From assembly GCA_020205615.1 (NCBI GenBank), contig CM035170.1:55914812-55978811 (forward strand): 64,000 bases of DNA, read 5' to 3'. The stretch is from Panax quinquefolius. Its lineage: Eukaryota; Streptophyta; Magnoliopsida; Apiales; Araliaceae. The notes beneath the pieces are model-generated. The model was not told the DNA's origin, did not search any database, and was given only the letters and a program-made list of their open reading frames with translations. The position numbers were made by a program, and so were the translations under genes. Shown here one piece after another: positions 45,773 to 59,387 of the stretch (positions are counted from its first letter, which is position 1; the number at the start of each line of letters is the position of its first letter).

Positions 45773-46795
45773 ACTTGTAAAGCCCCCAAACTCAAGTACT
45801 TGAAACCCGAACTCGGTGCTTCACGATACCATTTCTATAAGCGGAATAATACTAATAATAATAACAATAATATAAAAATCCAACTTAATTTATATTTATC
45901 AGAGTCTAATCCCAATTACGCAAACTTTACTATAATTCTTTACATGATATATAATACATATCATTATCTTAATACAGTCTAACTATTACAAAAGATATCA
46001 TTAAATATGTTCTGTTTGCTTTCCTTTTCACTTGTTCTTGTCTGAACCTTCGAGTTGTTCATGTCTAGCTGAAAATATTTAAATTTAAGAAAGGGTGAGC
46101 ATTTGTGTAAGACCCCTGCTTTTATAAATAAAGATGAATTTTCTATAAATATTATTTTTGAATATTATGGAATAAATTTGATATAATGTTATAGTTGTGG
46201 GTAATATTTATAAATTTTGCAAAGTAAGCAAGTTGTTATAAAATATTCGTTTGGTCGGGGAATATTCTTTTTGTCGGGAAATATTCGTACGACGGCTCAA
46301 TCATTGGTGCACCCCACAACGGAAGTATTGTTGTAGTTAGAAAACGATAAAATTATCTTTCTATAAAAATAACGGAGGAGGTGTTACCGTTAAAAGCTGA
46401 ACTGAACTACCGGTAGTAGAAATGCGATGTCTGGCGTGGTTGCATAGTAGCACACCAATTATTGATTATTGATGCTTCGTGAGAAGTCACTTTCTATACT
46501 CAATTATTACTACAAATAATTCTTTGCATCATATCTCTTATATTATTGATTCAATTATTGTCACAAAGATCATCATACATATAATATGTTATATTATTAA
46601 TTGAGACGACAAGTTATAAATGATTAATAATTGTTGAAAGATTAAAAATGTGTTGATTAAAAATAAAATGATTTGTGGTAATATTTATTCAATCCTTGAT
46701 GTATATAAAGAGTCATTATGAGAGTTTTGTGGTAAGTTTGATTATTTTATGGGGGCCGTATGTCATCATCTAAGAGTCTCTTCTTGATAGTATTT

Positions 46796-47014
46796 ACCTT
46801 TGTCAATAGTAATTACCTTTGTGAATAGTAATTACCTTCGTCAATAGTATTTACCTTATTCAATAGTATTTACCTTTGTCAATAGTAATTACCTTTGTGA
46901 ATAGTAATTACCTTCGTCAATAGTATTTACCTTCGTTAATAGTATTTACCTTCGTCAATAGTATTTACCTTTGTCAATAGTAATTACCTTCGTCAATAGT
47001 AATTACCCCTTCGG
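46796..47014 (+). repeat. 19-bp minisatellite in gypsy LTR (about 12 units)
   Basis: Unit AATAGTATTTACCTTCGTC with A/T and C/T variants. It is present only in the 46106 and 60773 LTRs (61458-61633, fewer clear units) and lies upstream of the TATA box, i.e. in U3. Confidence 0.85.
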
Positions 47015-47167
47015 AAATAGTAGTTGTCCCTTCAATATTACCAAGAGTTAACTGCCTCTTCGATTGTTCCAGGGTTAATTACCCCTTCATGAATAGTAGT
47101 TGTCTCTTCAATATTACCAAGAGTCATTTTGACCCTTCGTTAAGACCAAGAGCCACCCTCAGTTTTT

Positions 47168-47177
47168 CTATAAATAG
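47168..47177 (+). promoter_or_regulatory. TATA box of gypsy solo LTR
   Basis: CTATAAATAG, followed by GAGAGAGAAACTATAGAG leader sequence about 50 bp downstream. Confidence 0.65.
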
Positions 47178-47359
47178 AATGCTCATTCCTTCATTATTTC
47201 TTACGAATTCACTGAAACTCTAGAGAGAGAAACTATAGAGAGAAAGAAGAAAAGTATTCTGCTACTTCACTTTGCCAATATTCAGTTCTTCTAAGGTAGG
47301 GAATATTATTTGTTGTACTCGTAAGGGATATTAATCTTTTGTATTCATGAAGAGAACTT

Positions 47360-47810
47360 CAGTTATTCCATTCCTTATTATTCTTGTTGGAATAACCTAT
47401 ATCACGGCAGTTTACCTATACTTGGTGACATTCTTCTATTATTACATTGGAACATCCATGCATGTGTTTTTACACCTTGACTGGTTCCGCTCTTTATTAT
47501 TATTCATTGGAACATCACATGCATGTGTTTTACACCTGACCGGTTCCGTCTTTATTATTATTACATTTGGAACATCCATACATGTGTGTTTTACAGGACT
47601 GGTTCCGCTCTTTATTATTCTGTTGGAACATCACATGCATGTGTTTTACACCGGATGCGGTTTCCATCTTTATTATTCTGTTGGAACATCCACATTGGGT
47701 GTGAATTTCACGACTTTGGTTCCGTTATTTATTATTCATTGGAATAACTTTTCTGCATGCGATCTATCGCATGCATGGTGATTTCTTTTGTTATTCCATT
47801 CTTTATTATA
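47360..47810 (+). repeat. Tandem hairpin array in gypsy solo LTR
   Basis: About six units. GTTATTCCATTCC...TTGGAATAACC opens the array and ATTGGAACATC variants follow, with G/C replacing some A/T in both arms (TTCCG...TGGAAC). Confidence 0.7.
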
Positions 47811-49246
47811 CCCGGTTGGTTAAAACTTTGACTTCTATACTCCATGAAATTAGTAGAATATCCTTGATATTTGCGTTTCATCCAAAGATCTTTTCATGGA
47901 AATATTCTTGATCATTCTTGAATTTTACTCTACAAAAGCAGTATCTTGTTGACAATTTGGACGTTAATAATTCCTAGAAAATTAATTCTTGAACTTGTTT
48001 TATTGAATTCTTATATCATTGTCATCATCCTCATGTTTATATTATGTTGAAAGTTATCTTTGGCTTACGTGCATAGATGAACTTAGTATGATTATGACCG
48101 AGGTTCATTCGGTATAATCATGGCTTGATATAAATGATGTGACAAAAGTCCTCGATTGGCTTTGTAATGCGATGATGGATAGTTTTGGTATGATTATGAC
48201 CGAGGGTGATTCGGTATAGTCATGACCATTGATAATTTGATGAAAATCCTTGACCAGTGAATACGGGGATGATTAGATATTGTGGTTTATTCATTAAACC
48301 GAGTCTTAGTGATAAAATTGATGAAAACCTTTTAAAACCTAAAAGATAGTAGACTTTATTTTCTACTTGACTCTTTTAATGGATTGCGTATTCAACTGCA
48401 GCTAAAGCGGTTGTCTATTGTATTTTATCGGTTTAACATTATTTGAAGACTAATGATAATTTATTTTGCATTATCTTAGTCATAATATTTTTTTTGGGCT
48501 AGTTGAGCTCACCCTTTCTTTCACTTTGTTCTCTTGAAAATGAGAATATAGCCGGGACGAGTCGGGGAGCGGAGTAATGGCCCGAGAGGATAGCATTAGT
48601 AGTCCTCACTATTCAGCGAAATAGTGTGATAATAATTGTAATGAGGACTCCTTTTGAGTTTGAATAATATCTAGTAGACAATATTTGTATTCAAACTCAC
48701 AGTTTATGTCGTATTATACACGACAGTTATATTAGTAAGTTGTATTTAAATTCTGTACCATGTAAGTGGCGACCCAAGATGGGTGACGTATACCTAATTT
48801 TGGGGGCGTCACAATTTGGGTGCCCAGTAAGTAATAACAATTATGAATATAATTAGTTGAAAGAAATAAATGTTTTCTTTATACATCACTTCTACAACGA
48901 ATTTATAGTTGTGAAGTAAACTAAACCAATAATAACAACATAACAATTTTATATCAATCTTTTGAAACTACGTATAGACTATATATATATAGGGTAGTCG
49001 ACATACTATGAACATTGCTTTAGGTTGTACTTTCCATGCGCCCTGTATTGATCAATACTACATTGCTCGAACGATATTATCGTTCATCCTTTGCCCGCCT
49101 TAGCGCATAAAAAATTTCCCGTGATCGGGATGTTCATACTTAGTCTGGAATCCGAACTAAAATAATTTGATTGGATACAAAAAGGTTTTTATCATATTCA
49201 ACGACATTTTGAAACTTGTGTCTAGCTGATCAAATAGCTTAGACGG

Positions 49247-49248
<2 letters not shown>

Positions 49249-49301
<53 letters not shown>
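49249..49301. repeat. (TA)n microsatellite in large LTR copy 2
   Basis: TA run of about 53 bases, in the same context as at 39522 and 56302. Confidence 0.9.
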
Positions 49302-49303
<2 letters not shown>

Positions 49304-52289
49304 ACATGTGATTAAATACAATGATTATCCAAGTGGGGACACTTGTATAACCATATATAGAAATTAACTAGCAGAATATATAAATCTGAATTATCATATA
49401 CTAACATGTTGATAAACAATGATCGGATATAGAATATATCACAATAGGGTTAATAATATAACATAATAATAATATAATTAAAACTTCTTATTCATGTCCA
49501 TTGCATAAAGGAAATGCAAAGGTAAGATACTTTACTGGTGCTTATTTGTTTACGATTAAGTAACTTAGTTCTATCTTTATATAACACCTATCGGTAATAA
49601 GATCATTTGATGATTAGAATAACATACTATAACACATATAGACCGCTTATTGCGATCGAAGACATAACCTAATCACATTGTCACGTATGTTCCACAACCA
49701 TTAAATCACAAATAATCACTAACATAATCAAAATATCTAAGTCCAGATCAATTGAAATATGTCGGTGTACCGACGGCTTTATCAGGTAATTATCGAGTCT
49801 AAGACTCTATCTTGTAGTTCAACATCTGTAAGTATCAATCATATTGTTTTTGAATGACTTATAATAATTTTTAAACATTTATTATAATTTATCATAAATT
49901 TTCAAACACCTAGGAATCATTATTAAATAATTTAAATATTAAACAATTCTATTATCATTAATATTTAATTAATATTAAACTATTAATGAAACCATTGTCA
50001 AAATGTTAAAGTTATTTATAATAACTCAAAATACTTTTAAAAGTATTAATATTACATTAAATGATTTTTACAAGAATAAAAATCATTTTTAAATAATTAT
50101 TATTAATATTAAAGTATTAATGTATTACTTATCAAAATATTAAAAGTCCTTAATCATAACTTAAAATATTTTTAATTCATTAATACCCTTATTAAATGAT
50201 TTTAAATAAATAAAACCATTTTAAAACTATTTATTTAATATAATCATTAAATAAACTTAATATCATTTATTATTAAATTAATATCATTAATATTAAATTA
50301 TTAATGAAATTATCCTTTAAATATTAAAAGTTATAATTTATAACTTAAAATATCTTTAATCACTTTATTTTCATTTAAAATGATTATTATAATATTAAAA
50401 TCATTTTTAAACTAAACTATTTGATATAATTATTAAATAACTCTAACATCATTAATAGTAATTATTTAATGAAATTTTCCTTTAAATATTAAAAGTTATA
50501 TTTTATAACTTAAAATATTTTTAAACTATTAATTTTCATTTAAAATGATTTTTCTAATATTAAAATCATTTTTGAACTAATTTATTTAATATAATTATTA
50601 AATAAATTTAATATCAATATTTTTCATGACAAAATATCAAAAGTTATTTTATAACTTAAAATATTTTTATAATCTTTAAATCATTTTTCTATAATTTTTA
50701 AATCATTAATTCTATTTTTCATCATTTATTTAATATATTCAATAAATAACTTAATTATCATTAATATTAATTAATGATTATCAAAAATAACTTAAATTAT
50801 TTTCTTATACCATAATATAATTTTAAATAATTTTTCATGTATTAAAATCATTTTAAATAATTAATTTAATATTATAATTAAATAAATTAAATACTTTTAA
50901 TATTCCAAAATATTAAATATTTATGAAATATATTCAAAATAATTAAAAACTATTTTTCTGGATTTAAAAATAATTTTTAATAATTTATTTTGTATTTTTC
51001 ATAATTAAAAACTAATTAATACTAATTATTTAATAAAAATAATTAATTAATAAATTAATTGTCGCTAAAGACCTTTATAATGACGTAAAGCTATTCTTTA
51101 TAGGTGTTTCTTGGCGTTCTTGAGCTTTAGAAATTTATAAGCGATCACCGAAAAGTAAGCAAGTTTGACCACCAATAATTCAGTGTGTAGTGTGATTCTG
51201 GACCAACTAAGCATCAGAGCGTGTAGTACTCGTGTAACACTTCATTCTACAACAACAATCATGACCATACTACATAAAACGAACGAGATCTGGGCTTCCT
51301 AAAACCTTGTCGAGTCGTTTTCTTCATTTACGGGTTACCCGAAAAGAAGAAACGATTCGAAGATCATCTTTGAGCTACTACAACTAGCAATCATGTTAAT
51401 GGTTTTGTGCATTCTAGGTTTCAGTAGGTAGCCCACATAACAAGGAAGAGATGCATCATATAAAATACATATAACAACATCATAATCAAGAAATATCATC
51501 CGGTCAAACCATGTCAGACGACACGTTCTTATGTTTTCTGGGTTACCCGAAAAAATGCGAAAGCGTAATACGTCTTCAACTAGTTGACCTCCCACCAAAT
51601 CCAACCTGTTGATTATTTAGGTTCTATTAAGGCATGAGATTGTAGGTCATATAACATGTTACGATATCATTACAACAAAAACAACAACACATCAAACATC
51701 AGCAGGATGAGGACTCACGAATATCTTGTCAGGCCCGCTTTAGGCGGTTTACGGGTTACCCGAAATGCCCGATCGTAAGCGATCAGCGGGGTTTGACCAC
51801 GAATATCTTACTATCTATGCACGATCTGGTCATGATATCAGTTCCAGAACACAGATCTCACAGCATACTACAAGATCAAACCTTTAAACAACAAAAACAC
51901 GTAACAACAAAAGATCTATGGGGTCTGACATTTGACTACTGTCAGACACAAAAACAAAATTTTCTAGATTTCAAAAATTTGCAATTTTGAGTACTTAGAT
52001 GCTATGGATCTGCAAGATACCAACCCAGATCATCAATATCTACTACATATAACATGTTTTAACACAAAAATCTAATAGCTAACACACTGATCAAGATCAG
52101 ATTTCAAGCTAGGGTTTTATACTTTCTATGATTAATTTTTGATTCTGGCTTTTGATTTGTTAGTGAATCTCGTGGGGCTTGAATTGTGAGCTGATATACT
52201 ATATAATTCGTGGGTTTTTAGAGAGAGAAGTTCTAGGATGAGTGTGGTGATCAAATGGCTTAAATTATACACTTTCTCTCTCTTGATCT

Positions 52290-52299
52290 CTATTTATAT
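52290..52299 (-). promoter_or_regulatory. TATA box of large LTR copy 2
   Basis: Sense ATATAAATAG, followed by AGATCAAGAGAGAGAAAGTG. Upstream (higher coordinates) lies the telobox cluster. Confidence 0.65.
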
Positions 52300-52486
52300 T
52301 ACAAGAAATGAAGTTGGCTGATATGTAATGCTTGTTGCTGTCAATTATGAGCATGTGGGGTTGTTGGATTTGGTCACCAACTTTCCCTAATGTCAAAACC
52401 TACATGTAGCCTCAATAATACACAAAAGGGTAAACATGTCATTTGGTTTATATTTTTAATGGCAAAATTGTAATCTTGACAAACTC

Positions 52487-53410
52487 TTAGGGTTTAACCC
52501 TAAGGTTTAGCACAAATTGTAGGATTTTTCAACTAGTGTTTGCACAAAAAATAAAATTAAATTAAATTAAATAATAAACTAAAATTTTAGTTTCTAAAAA
52601 TACAAATTAGGGTTTACTAAATTAATTTAGGTCTTTAATTACTTAGCACTTTGCTAATTAGGTTTAAGAGACACTAATTAGCATTACACTTCCCAATTTA
52701 GCGATTAGGGTTTACCATAGGCAAATTAAGGTTTATAATTTAGAAGAAAAATAATAATAAGGGTTTATTCGAAATAAAAAAAACATTAGGGTTTTGAAAA
52801 TTAGGGTTTTCCCTAATTAGGGTTAATATCTATAACACCAATCATAAATCACATTAACATCATTACCAATAAATCTTGAACTCTAATTTGAGTTTCGAAT
52901 TAGGGTTTAACAATAACTTAGGGTTTCTAAATAAAATAAGAATTTAGTTTCCAAAAATATAAATTAGAGTTTACTAAACATAATTAGTTTTCTAATTTCA
53001 TTACTTAAACATTTAGGGTTTAAAATCCATTAATTAGAATTAAAGATTACAATTAGCCATTAGGGTTACTAAATTAGAAATTAGGGTTTCTAGAACTTTG
53101 AATTTCTAAATATTAATTAGGGTTTCTAGATTTTAATTAGGGTTTATCTAATTAATTATTTAATACACCACATAAATCATATAACACAGTTATATAATAG
53201 TCTTGAATTGTCTATTTGAATTTCACAATTTAACGCTAGGGCTTGGTCATGATGCATTAAAACTGAACAACCATTAACAGTCCACACACATATACAGTAC
53301 ATATTTACGGCACTGAAATAAAATAATATTATAATAAATATCATTAATCACATAATATAATTACTAAACAGATTTTAAAGTCTCATTTGACTTCAAACTA
53401 GGGTTTATTC
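52487..53410 (-). promoter_or_regulatory. Telobox-like cluster in U3 of large LTR copy 2
   Basis: Same series of ATTAGGGTTT words as in copy 1, about fifteen. The first is about 190 bp upstream of the TATA box. In copy 3 only the first partial word remains before the truncation at 59584. Confidence 0.6.
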
Positions 53411-53914
53411 GTAACATTAAAATTGTTCCATCAAAACTGATCCTCACATTAACCTTACACACATAGCATACCTAATTATATAATTATATTTTAAATGAAA
53501 ATAATTAATAAAAAACATTTCGCTATAAAATTAATTATTATAAGAATAAACTTTATAATAGTCAATAATTCAAAAATAAAATTATTTGTAAACATTCATG
53601 TAATAAATATATTTTATTTATTACATAATTACATACATACATTATCTTGTACAAATCCTCATCCTTAAAATAAAAAAAAATTATATGCAAAATTTCTGAT
53701 TAATTTATACAGAAAATATTGAGTTTTTACATTCACCCTCCCTTATAAAGAATCTGTCCTCGGAATCACCGTTTTAAAACCTATACATACCAGCGTACAT
53801 ATCATACACAATCATTGCAAGTAGATCTCGATCAAAATTGATCGAACTGATCTTTAACTATTCAGCATAAAGCTTATCTATCTACTTATACGAAAAATTG
53901 ATTTCTAAAAGAAC

Positions 53915-54208
53915 TCAAATTCCTCCTTCAAAATAATTTATAAAATAATTTACTATATATAAGAAAATAATATATAAGAAATAAAATTGGTTTGAGTAAT
54001 ACCTGGAGTTGCATCCCCGGCTGCTACAGTTTCTTGAATAGTCATGTTGAATACTTTTGCGGTTGATTTCGTTGGTTTGATTTGTTGATGTTGGTCCCGT
54101 CGTCGCCAATGTCCTGATGTATTTTCCCGTATTCGCATTCCTTGCCTCCTTTCTCCTTCTTGGACAATCTTCCACCTTATACTCCATTGATTCACACTTC
54201 AAACACAT
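53915..54208 (-). pseudogene. Gag zinc-knuckle remnant, internal region 2
   Basis: MCLKCESMEYKVEDC keeps three Cys of the CCHC knuckle (Cys2, Cys5, Cys15) but has Tyr for His at residue 10. The following RRRKEARNANTGKY tail is as in region 1. Same length (97 codons) as region 1, with a handful of substitutions, so the two internal regions are duplicates of one already degraded gag. Confidence 0.6.
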
Positions 54209-54248
54209 AGACTTTTCCTTTATCTCCTTTCCTTTTATCGTATAGGTG

Positions 54249-55220
54249 ACAAAACTATCTTTTGCCCCTTCGTTATCTTAGCTATCACAAATTCTTCCAC
54301 CAGGTCATTTGATCCTCAAAATCTTGATAGTACGATGGCCTTGAAGTCTTTGACGTTCGTCGATCGATTATCTGGCTGATCTTCCAACGACTGGTATTCC
54401 GTTCTGCATAGCTTGATCGTACATATTAGCAAAATTCTGTATCGGGTCGTGTTGTCTTCAAGCTTTGTTGACAGGTTCTTCTGTCCGTGTACTTCATTTT
54501 CGTCTCCTTGGCGGCATTATCACTATTTATTCTTTATTCTAAGCCTTATCGTATACATATAATCATATAACACAAAACTTTCTACTCCAATAATCATGTA
54601 CTCAAAATATTAGATTTTGAAATTTTGGTTTTCTGCATTAACCAGTACTCATATAATTAACTACTATCTGTATACCAACTTATTTCATTAATCCCATATA
54701 AATTCATTAATCCTATATCACTTGACATACCTTAGCACATATTGCTTTAATCATCCGTTATCCCTTTGTGACTCCAAAGTCGGGAATCGCTGCCATAACT
54801 TATATAAAAGTTAAGAATATTACCTTATACAGACATACCTATCATATACACAACATAGAATCATAGATAGTAATACTAATACTACTTATTTCTTACGCCT
54901 TCACTAAGAATCAATTGCTTAGTAATCTATATAGTCCCATTATCCTCAATAATCCATTCATAACTAACTACACCTAGTTCGTCCAACTTACCATACATTA
55001 TGAGTTTAAGAACTCACCATAGATATATGAGTTTAAGAACTCGACATTGACCACATATTCTTTAACTATAATTTACCTATCAGTCATTTTATCGTTTCAG
55101 GGTCCGGTACTACACTTTTCAAAATAACCTCCCCATTGAGGTAGCTTTCAATGTGAGCCTCTATTTCAGCTATTAGCTTTGATATTGGCTCGGGGTACGG
55201 GTTTGATCCTACTTTACTAC
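54249..55220 (-). pseudogene. Gag N-terminal remnants, internal region 2
   Basis: Counterpart of 44532-45500. The PEPISKLIAEIEAHIES-type segment lies near 55200-55120 and the DFKAIVLSRF-type segment near 54360-54320. The 65-codon ORF of region 1 is interrupted here. Not functional. Confidence 0.4.
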
Positions 55221-56300
55221 CTGAGGGTATCCTAATCCTTTTCTATCTAACATCTACACACCTAAGTTATCCTGATTATCAACTAATATATACACACAAC
55301 AAATAATAGTTTTATACAAGTTATCTTTTATTTTGTTTGACGATGAACTAGTTCAATTCATCTCTTTTTAAACTCTATATGAGTTATTTGTATTTTCAAC
55401 ATTTCCCTCTGTTCCAAGGTTATAGCCTAAGGTCTAACCCACCTAAGGTTTTTAACCCTAAAGCTCTAATACCAACTTGTAAAGCCCCCAAACTCGAGTA
55501 CTTGAACCCCGAACTCGGTGCTTCACGATACCATTTCTATGAGCGGAATAATACTAATAATAATAACAATAATATAAAAATCTAACTTAATTTATATTTA
55601 TCAGAGTCTAATCCCAATTCACGCACCTTTACTATAATTCTTTACATGATATATAATACATATCATTATCTTAATCAGTTCAGTCTAACTATTACAAAAG
55701 ATATCATTAAACATGTTCTGTTTGCTTTCCTTTTCACTTGTTCTTGTCTGAACCTTCGAGTTGTTCATGCCTAGCTGAAAATATTTAAATTTAAGCAAGG
55801 GTGAGCATTTGGGTGCCCAGTAAGTAATAACAATTATGAATATAATTAGCTGAAAGAAATAAATGTTTTCTTTGTACATCACTTCTACAACGAATTTATA
55901 GTTGTGAAGTAAACTGAACCAATAATAACAACATAACAATTTTATATCAATCTTTTCAAACTACGTATAGACTATATATATATATAGGGTAGTCGACATA
56001 CTATGAACATTGTTTTAAATTTTTGACAAGGTTTAGCAGAACTTCATCTGCAAACCGTCATAACTTATGGGCTTTAGGTTGTACTTCCCATGGGCCCTGT
56101 ATTGATCAATACTACATTGCTCGAACGATATTATCGTTCATCCTTTGTCCGCCTTAGCGCATAAAAATTTTTCCGTGATCGGGATGTTCATACTTAGTCT
56201 GGAATCCGAACCAAAATAATTTGATTGGATACAAAAAGGTTTTTATCATATTCAACGACATTTCGAAACTTGTGTCTAGCTGATCAAATAGCTTAGGCGA

Positions 56301-56301
<1 letters not shown>

Positions 56302-56359
<58 letters not shown>
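56302..56359. repeat. (TA)n microsatellite in large LTR copy 3
   Basis: TA run of about 58 bases. Confidence 0.9.
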
Positions 56360-56361
<2 letters not shown>

Positions 56362-58845
56362 ACATGTGATTAAATCTGATGATTATCCAGTGGGGACACT
56401 TGTATAACCATATATAGAAATTAACTAGCGAATATATATATATCCGAATTATCATATACTAACATGTTGATAAACAATGATCGGATATAGAATATATCAC
56501 AATAGGGTTAATAATATAACATAATAATAATATAATTACGAAACTTCTTATTCATGTCCATTGCATAAAAAGAAATGCAAAGGTAAGATACTTGCACAGT
56601 GTATACTGCTTTCTGATTAAGTAACTTAGTTCTATCTTTATATAACACCTATCATTAATAAGATCATTTAATGGAGATTAGAATAACATACTATAACACA
56701 TAGCACCGCTTATTGCGATTGACACATAACCTAATCACATTGTCACATATGTTCCACAACCATTGAATCACAAATAATCACTAATATAATCAAAATATCT
56801 AAGTCCGGATCAATTTACGAAATATATAACCGATTATGCAAGCGGCTTTATCGAGTAATTATCGAGTCTAAGACTCTATCACGTAGTTCAACATCCGTAA
56901 GTATCACGATCATATTGTTTTTAAATGACTTATAATAATTTTAAACATTTATTATAATTTATCATAAATTTTCAAACACCTAATCATTATTAAATGATTT
57001 AAACATTAAACAATTCTATTATCATTAATATTTAATTAATATTAAACTATTAATGAAACCATTGTCAAAATGTTAAAGTTATTTATAATAACTCAAAATA
57101 ATTTTAAAGTATTAATATTACACTTAAATGATTTTTAAAAGAATAAAAATCATTTTAAATAATTGTTATTAATATTAAAGTATTAATGTATTACTTATCA
57201 AAATATTAAAAGTCCTTAATCATAACTTAAAATATTTTTAATTCATTAATACACTTATTAAATGATTTTAAATAAATAAAACCATTTTAAAACTATTTAT
57301 TTAATATAATCATTAAATAAACTTAATATCATTTATTATTAAATTAATATCATTAATATTAAATTATTAATGAAATTATCCTTTAAATATTAAAAGTTAT
57401 AATTTATAACTTAAAATATCTTTAATCACTTTATTTTCATTTAAAATGATTATTATAATATTAAAATCATTTTTAAACTAAACTATTTGATATAATTATT
57501 AAATAACTCTAACATCATTAATAGTAATTAATTAATAAAATTTACCTTTAAATATTAAAAGTTATATTTTATAACTTAAAATATTTTTAAACTATTAATT
57601 TTCATTTAAAATGATTTTTCTAATATTAAAATCATTTTTAAACTAATTTATTTAATATAATTATTAAATAAATTTAATATCAATATTTTTCATGACAAAA
57701 TATCAAAAGTTATTTTATAACTTAAAATATTTTTATAATCTTTAAATCATTTTTCTATAATTTTTAAATCATTAATTCTATTTTTCATCATTTATTTAAT
57801 ATATTCAATATATAACTTAATTATCATTAATATTAATTAATTAATGAAATTCATCACAAAATATTAAAAGTTATCAAAAATAACTTAAATTATTTTCTTA
57901 TACCATAATATAATTTTAAATGATTTTTCATGTATTAAAATCATTTTAATTAATTTATTTAATATTATAATTAAATAAATTAAATACTTTTTAATATTCC
58001 AAAAATATTAAATATTTATGAAATATATTCAAAATAATTAAAAACTAATTTTTGGATTTAAAAATAATTTTTAATAATTTATTTTGTATTTTTCATAATT
58101 AAAAACTAATTAATACTAATTATTTAATAAAAATAATTAATTAATAAATTAATTGTCGCTAAAGACCGCCTATAGCGACGAAACTGTCGCTATAGGTGTT
58201 CTTCGCGTTCTTGAGCACCTTGGAGAAATTTATAAGCGAAATACGAGAAAAGCAAGTTTGACCACCAATAATTCAGTGTTTAGTGTGATTCTGGACCAAC
58301 TAAGCATCAGAGCGTGTAGTACTCGTGTAAGACTTCATTCTACAACAACAATCATGACCATACTACATAAAACGAACGAGATCTGGGCTTCCTAAAACCT
58401 TTTTAGAGCTGATCTTCATTTCTGGGTTACCCAGAAAAGAAGAACAGTTCGAGCAGTCATCTTTGAGCTACTACAACTAGCAATCATGTTAATGGTTTTG
58501 TGCATTCAAGGTTTTAGTTGGTAGCCCACATAACAAGGAAGAGATGCATCATATAAAATACATATAACAACATCATAATCAAGAAATATCATCCTATTAA
58601 ATTCATGTCGTATGACGACGTTCTTATGTTTTCCGGGTTACCCGAAAAGTAAAACGTGCAATCGTCTTCAACTAGTTGACCTCCCCACCAAATCCAACAC
58701 GTTGATTATTTAGGTTCTATTAAGGCATGAGATTGTAGGTCATATAACATGTTACAATATCATTACAACAAAAACAACAACACATCAAACATCAGCAAGA
58801 TGAGGACTCGCGAATATCTTGTCAGGCCCTTTCTGGGCAGTTTCT

Positions 58846-58854
58846 GGGTTACCC
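58846..58854. repeat. GGGTTACCC palindrome with extended stem (large LTR copy 3)
   Basis: Here the palindrome extends to GGGCA...TGCCC around TTTCTGGGT/ACCCAGAAA, a near-perfect inverted repeat of about 30 bp. The other two of the triplet are at 58424-58432 and 58635-58643. Confidence 0.65.
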
Positions 58855-59377
58855 AGAAATGCCCAGTCATGGCCGGTCAACGTGGTTTGACCACGAATAT
58901 CTTACTATCCATGCACGATCTGGTCATGATATCAGTTCTAGAACACAGATCTCACAGCATACTACAAGATCAAACCTTTAAACAACAAAAACACGTAACA
59001 ACAAAAGATCTATGGGGTCTGACATTTGACTGTCAGACACAAAAACAAAATTTTCTAGATTTCGAAAATTTGCAATTTTGAGTACTTAGATGTTATGGAT
59101 CAGCAAGATACCAACCCAGATCATCAATATCTACTACATATAACATGTTTTAACACAAAAATCTAACACTAACACATTTGATCAAGATCAGTTTCAAAGC
59201 TGTGGTTTTATACTTTCTATGATTAATTTTGATTACGGCTTTTGATTTGTTAGTGAATCTCATGGGGCTTGAATTGTGAGTGATATACTATATAATTCGT
59301 GGGTTTTAGAGAGAGAAGTTCTAGGATGAGTGTGGTGATCAAATGGCTTAAATTATACACTTTCTCTCTCTTGATCT

Positions 59378-59387
59378 CTATTTATAT
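59378..59387 (-). promoter_or_regulatory. TATA box of large LTR copy 3
   Basis: Sense ATATAAATAG as in copy 2; the upstream telobox region has been lost. Confidence 0.6.

Larger units (their letters stand above)
44030..45775 (-). mobile_element. Internal region 1 of the large-LTR element
   Basis: 1.75 kb running, in sense, from the primer binding site (45772-45761) to the polypurine tract (complement of TCACCCTCCCTTAT, 44031-44044). It has gag-like remnants only. No protease, RT, RNase H or integrase motif is seen in any frame. Nearly identical to internal region 2. Confidence 0.8.
46106..48813 (+). mobile_element. Gypsy solo LTR (2,708 bp), TSD ATTTG
   Basis: It starts TGTAAGACCCC and ends GGGGGCGTCACA. 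ATTTG lies on both sides (46101-46105, 48814-48818), exactly within GCATTTGGGTGCCC of the large LTR, which is uninterrupted in copies 1 and 3. It belongs to the same subfamily as the LTR at 60773, with a 19-bp minisatellite, a TATA box (47168-47177) and a hairpin array (47360-47810). The 144-codon ORF at 47347-47781 is an artefact of the hairpin repeats. Confidence 0.92.
45776..53731 (-). mobile_element. Large LTR, copy 2, carrying a nested gypsy solo LTR
   Basis: Ends TGTAAAGCCCCC and TTTTTACA on the plus strand. Without the nested solo LTR (46106-48813 plus one TSD copy) it is about 5.24 kb. It is the shared middle LTR of the tandem array: 5' LTR for internal region 1 and 3' LTR for internal region 2. 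TATA box at 52290-52299, telobox cluster 52487-53410, GGGTTACCC palindromes at 51332, 51540 and 51753. It lacks about 60 bp present in copies 1 and 3 near 49018. Confidence 0.85.
53732..55477 (-). mobile_element. Internal region 2 of the large-LTR element
   Basis: Nearly identical to internal region 1. Polypurine-tract complement at 53734-53748. Primer binding site complement at 55463-55474 (TGGTATTAGAGC, one change). Gag remnants only. Confidence 0.8.

Noticed and set aside
46796..47014. Regular short repeats that could be mistaken for a CRISPR array
   Set aside because: The 19-bp units are directly contiguous without unique spacers, and the context is a plant LTR. It is a minisatellite.
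47347..47781. 144-codon ORF rich in Phe, Tyr, His and Leu, looking like a membrane protein with repeats
   Set aside because: It is a translation of the tandem hairpin array in the gypsy LTR. Equivalent arrays elsewhere are open in other frames or closed, and ORFs in two frames overlap at 62017-62446. No conserved protein is supported.
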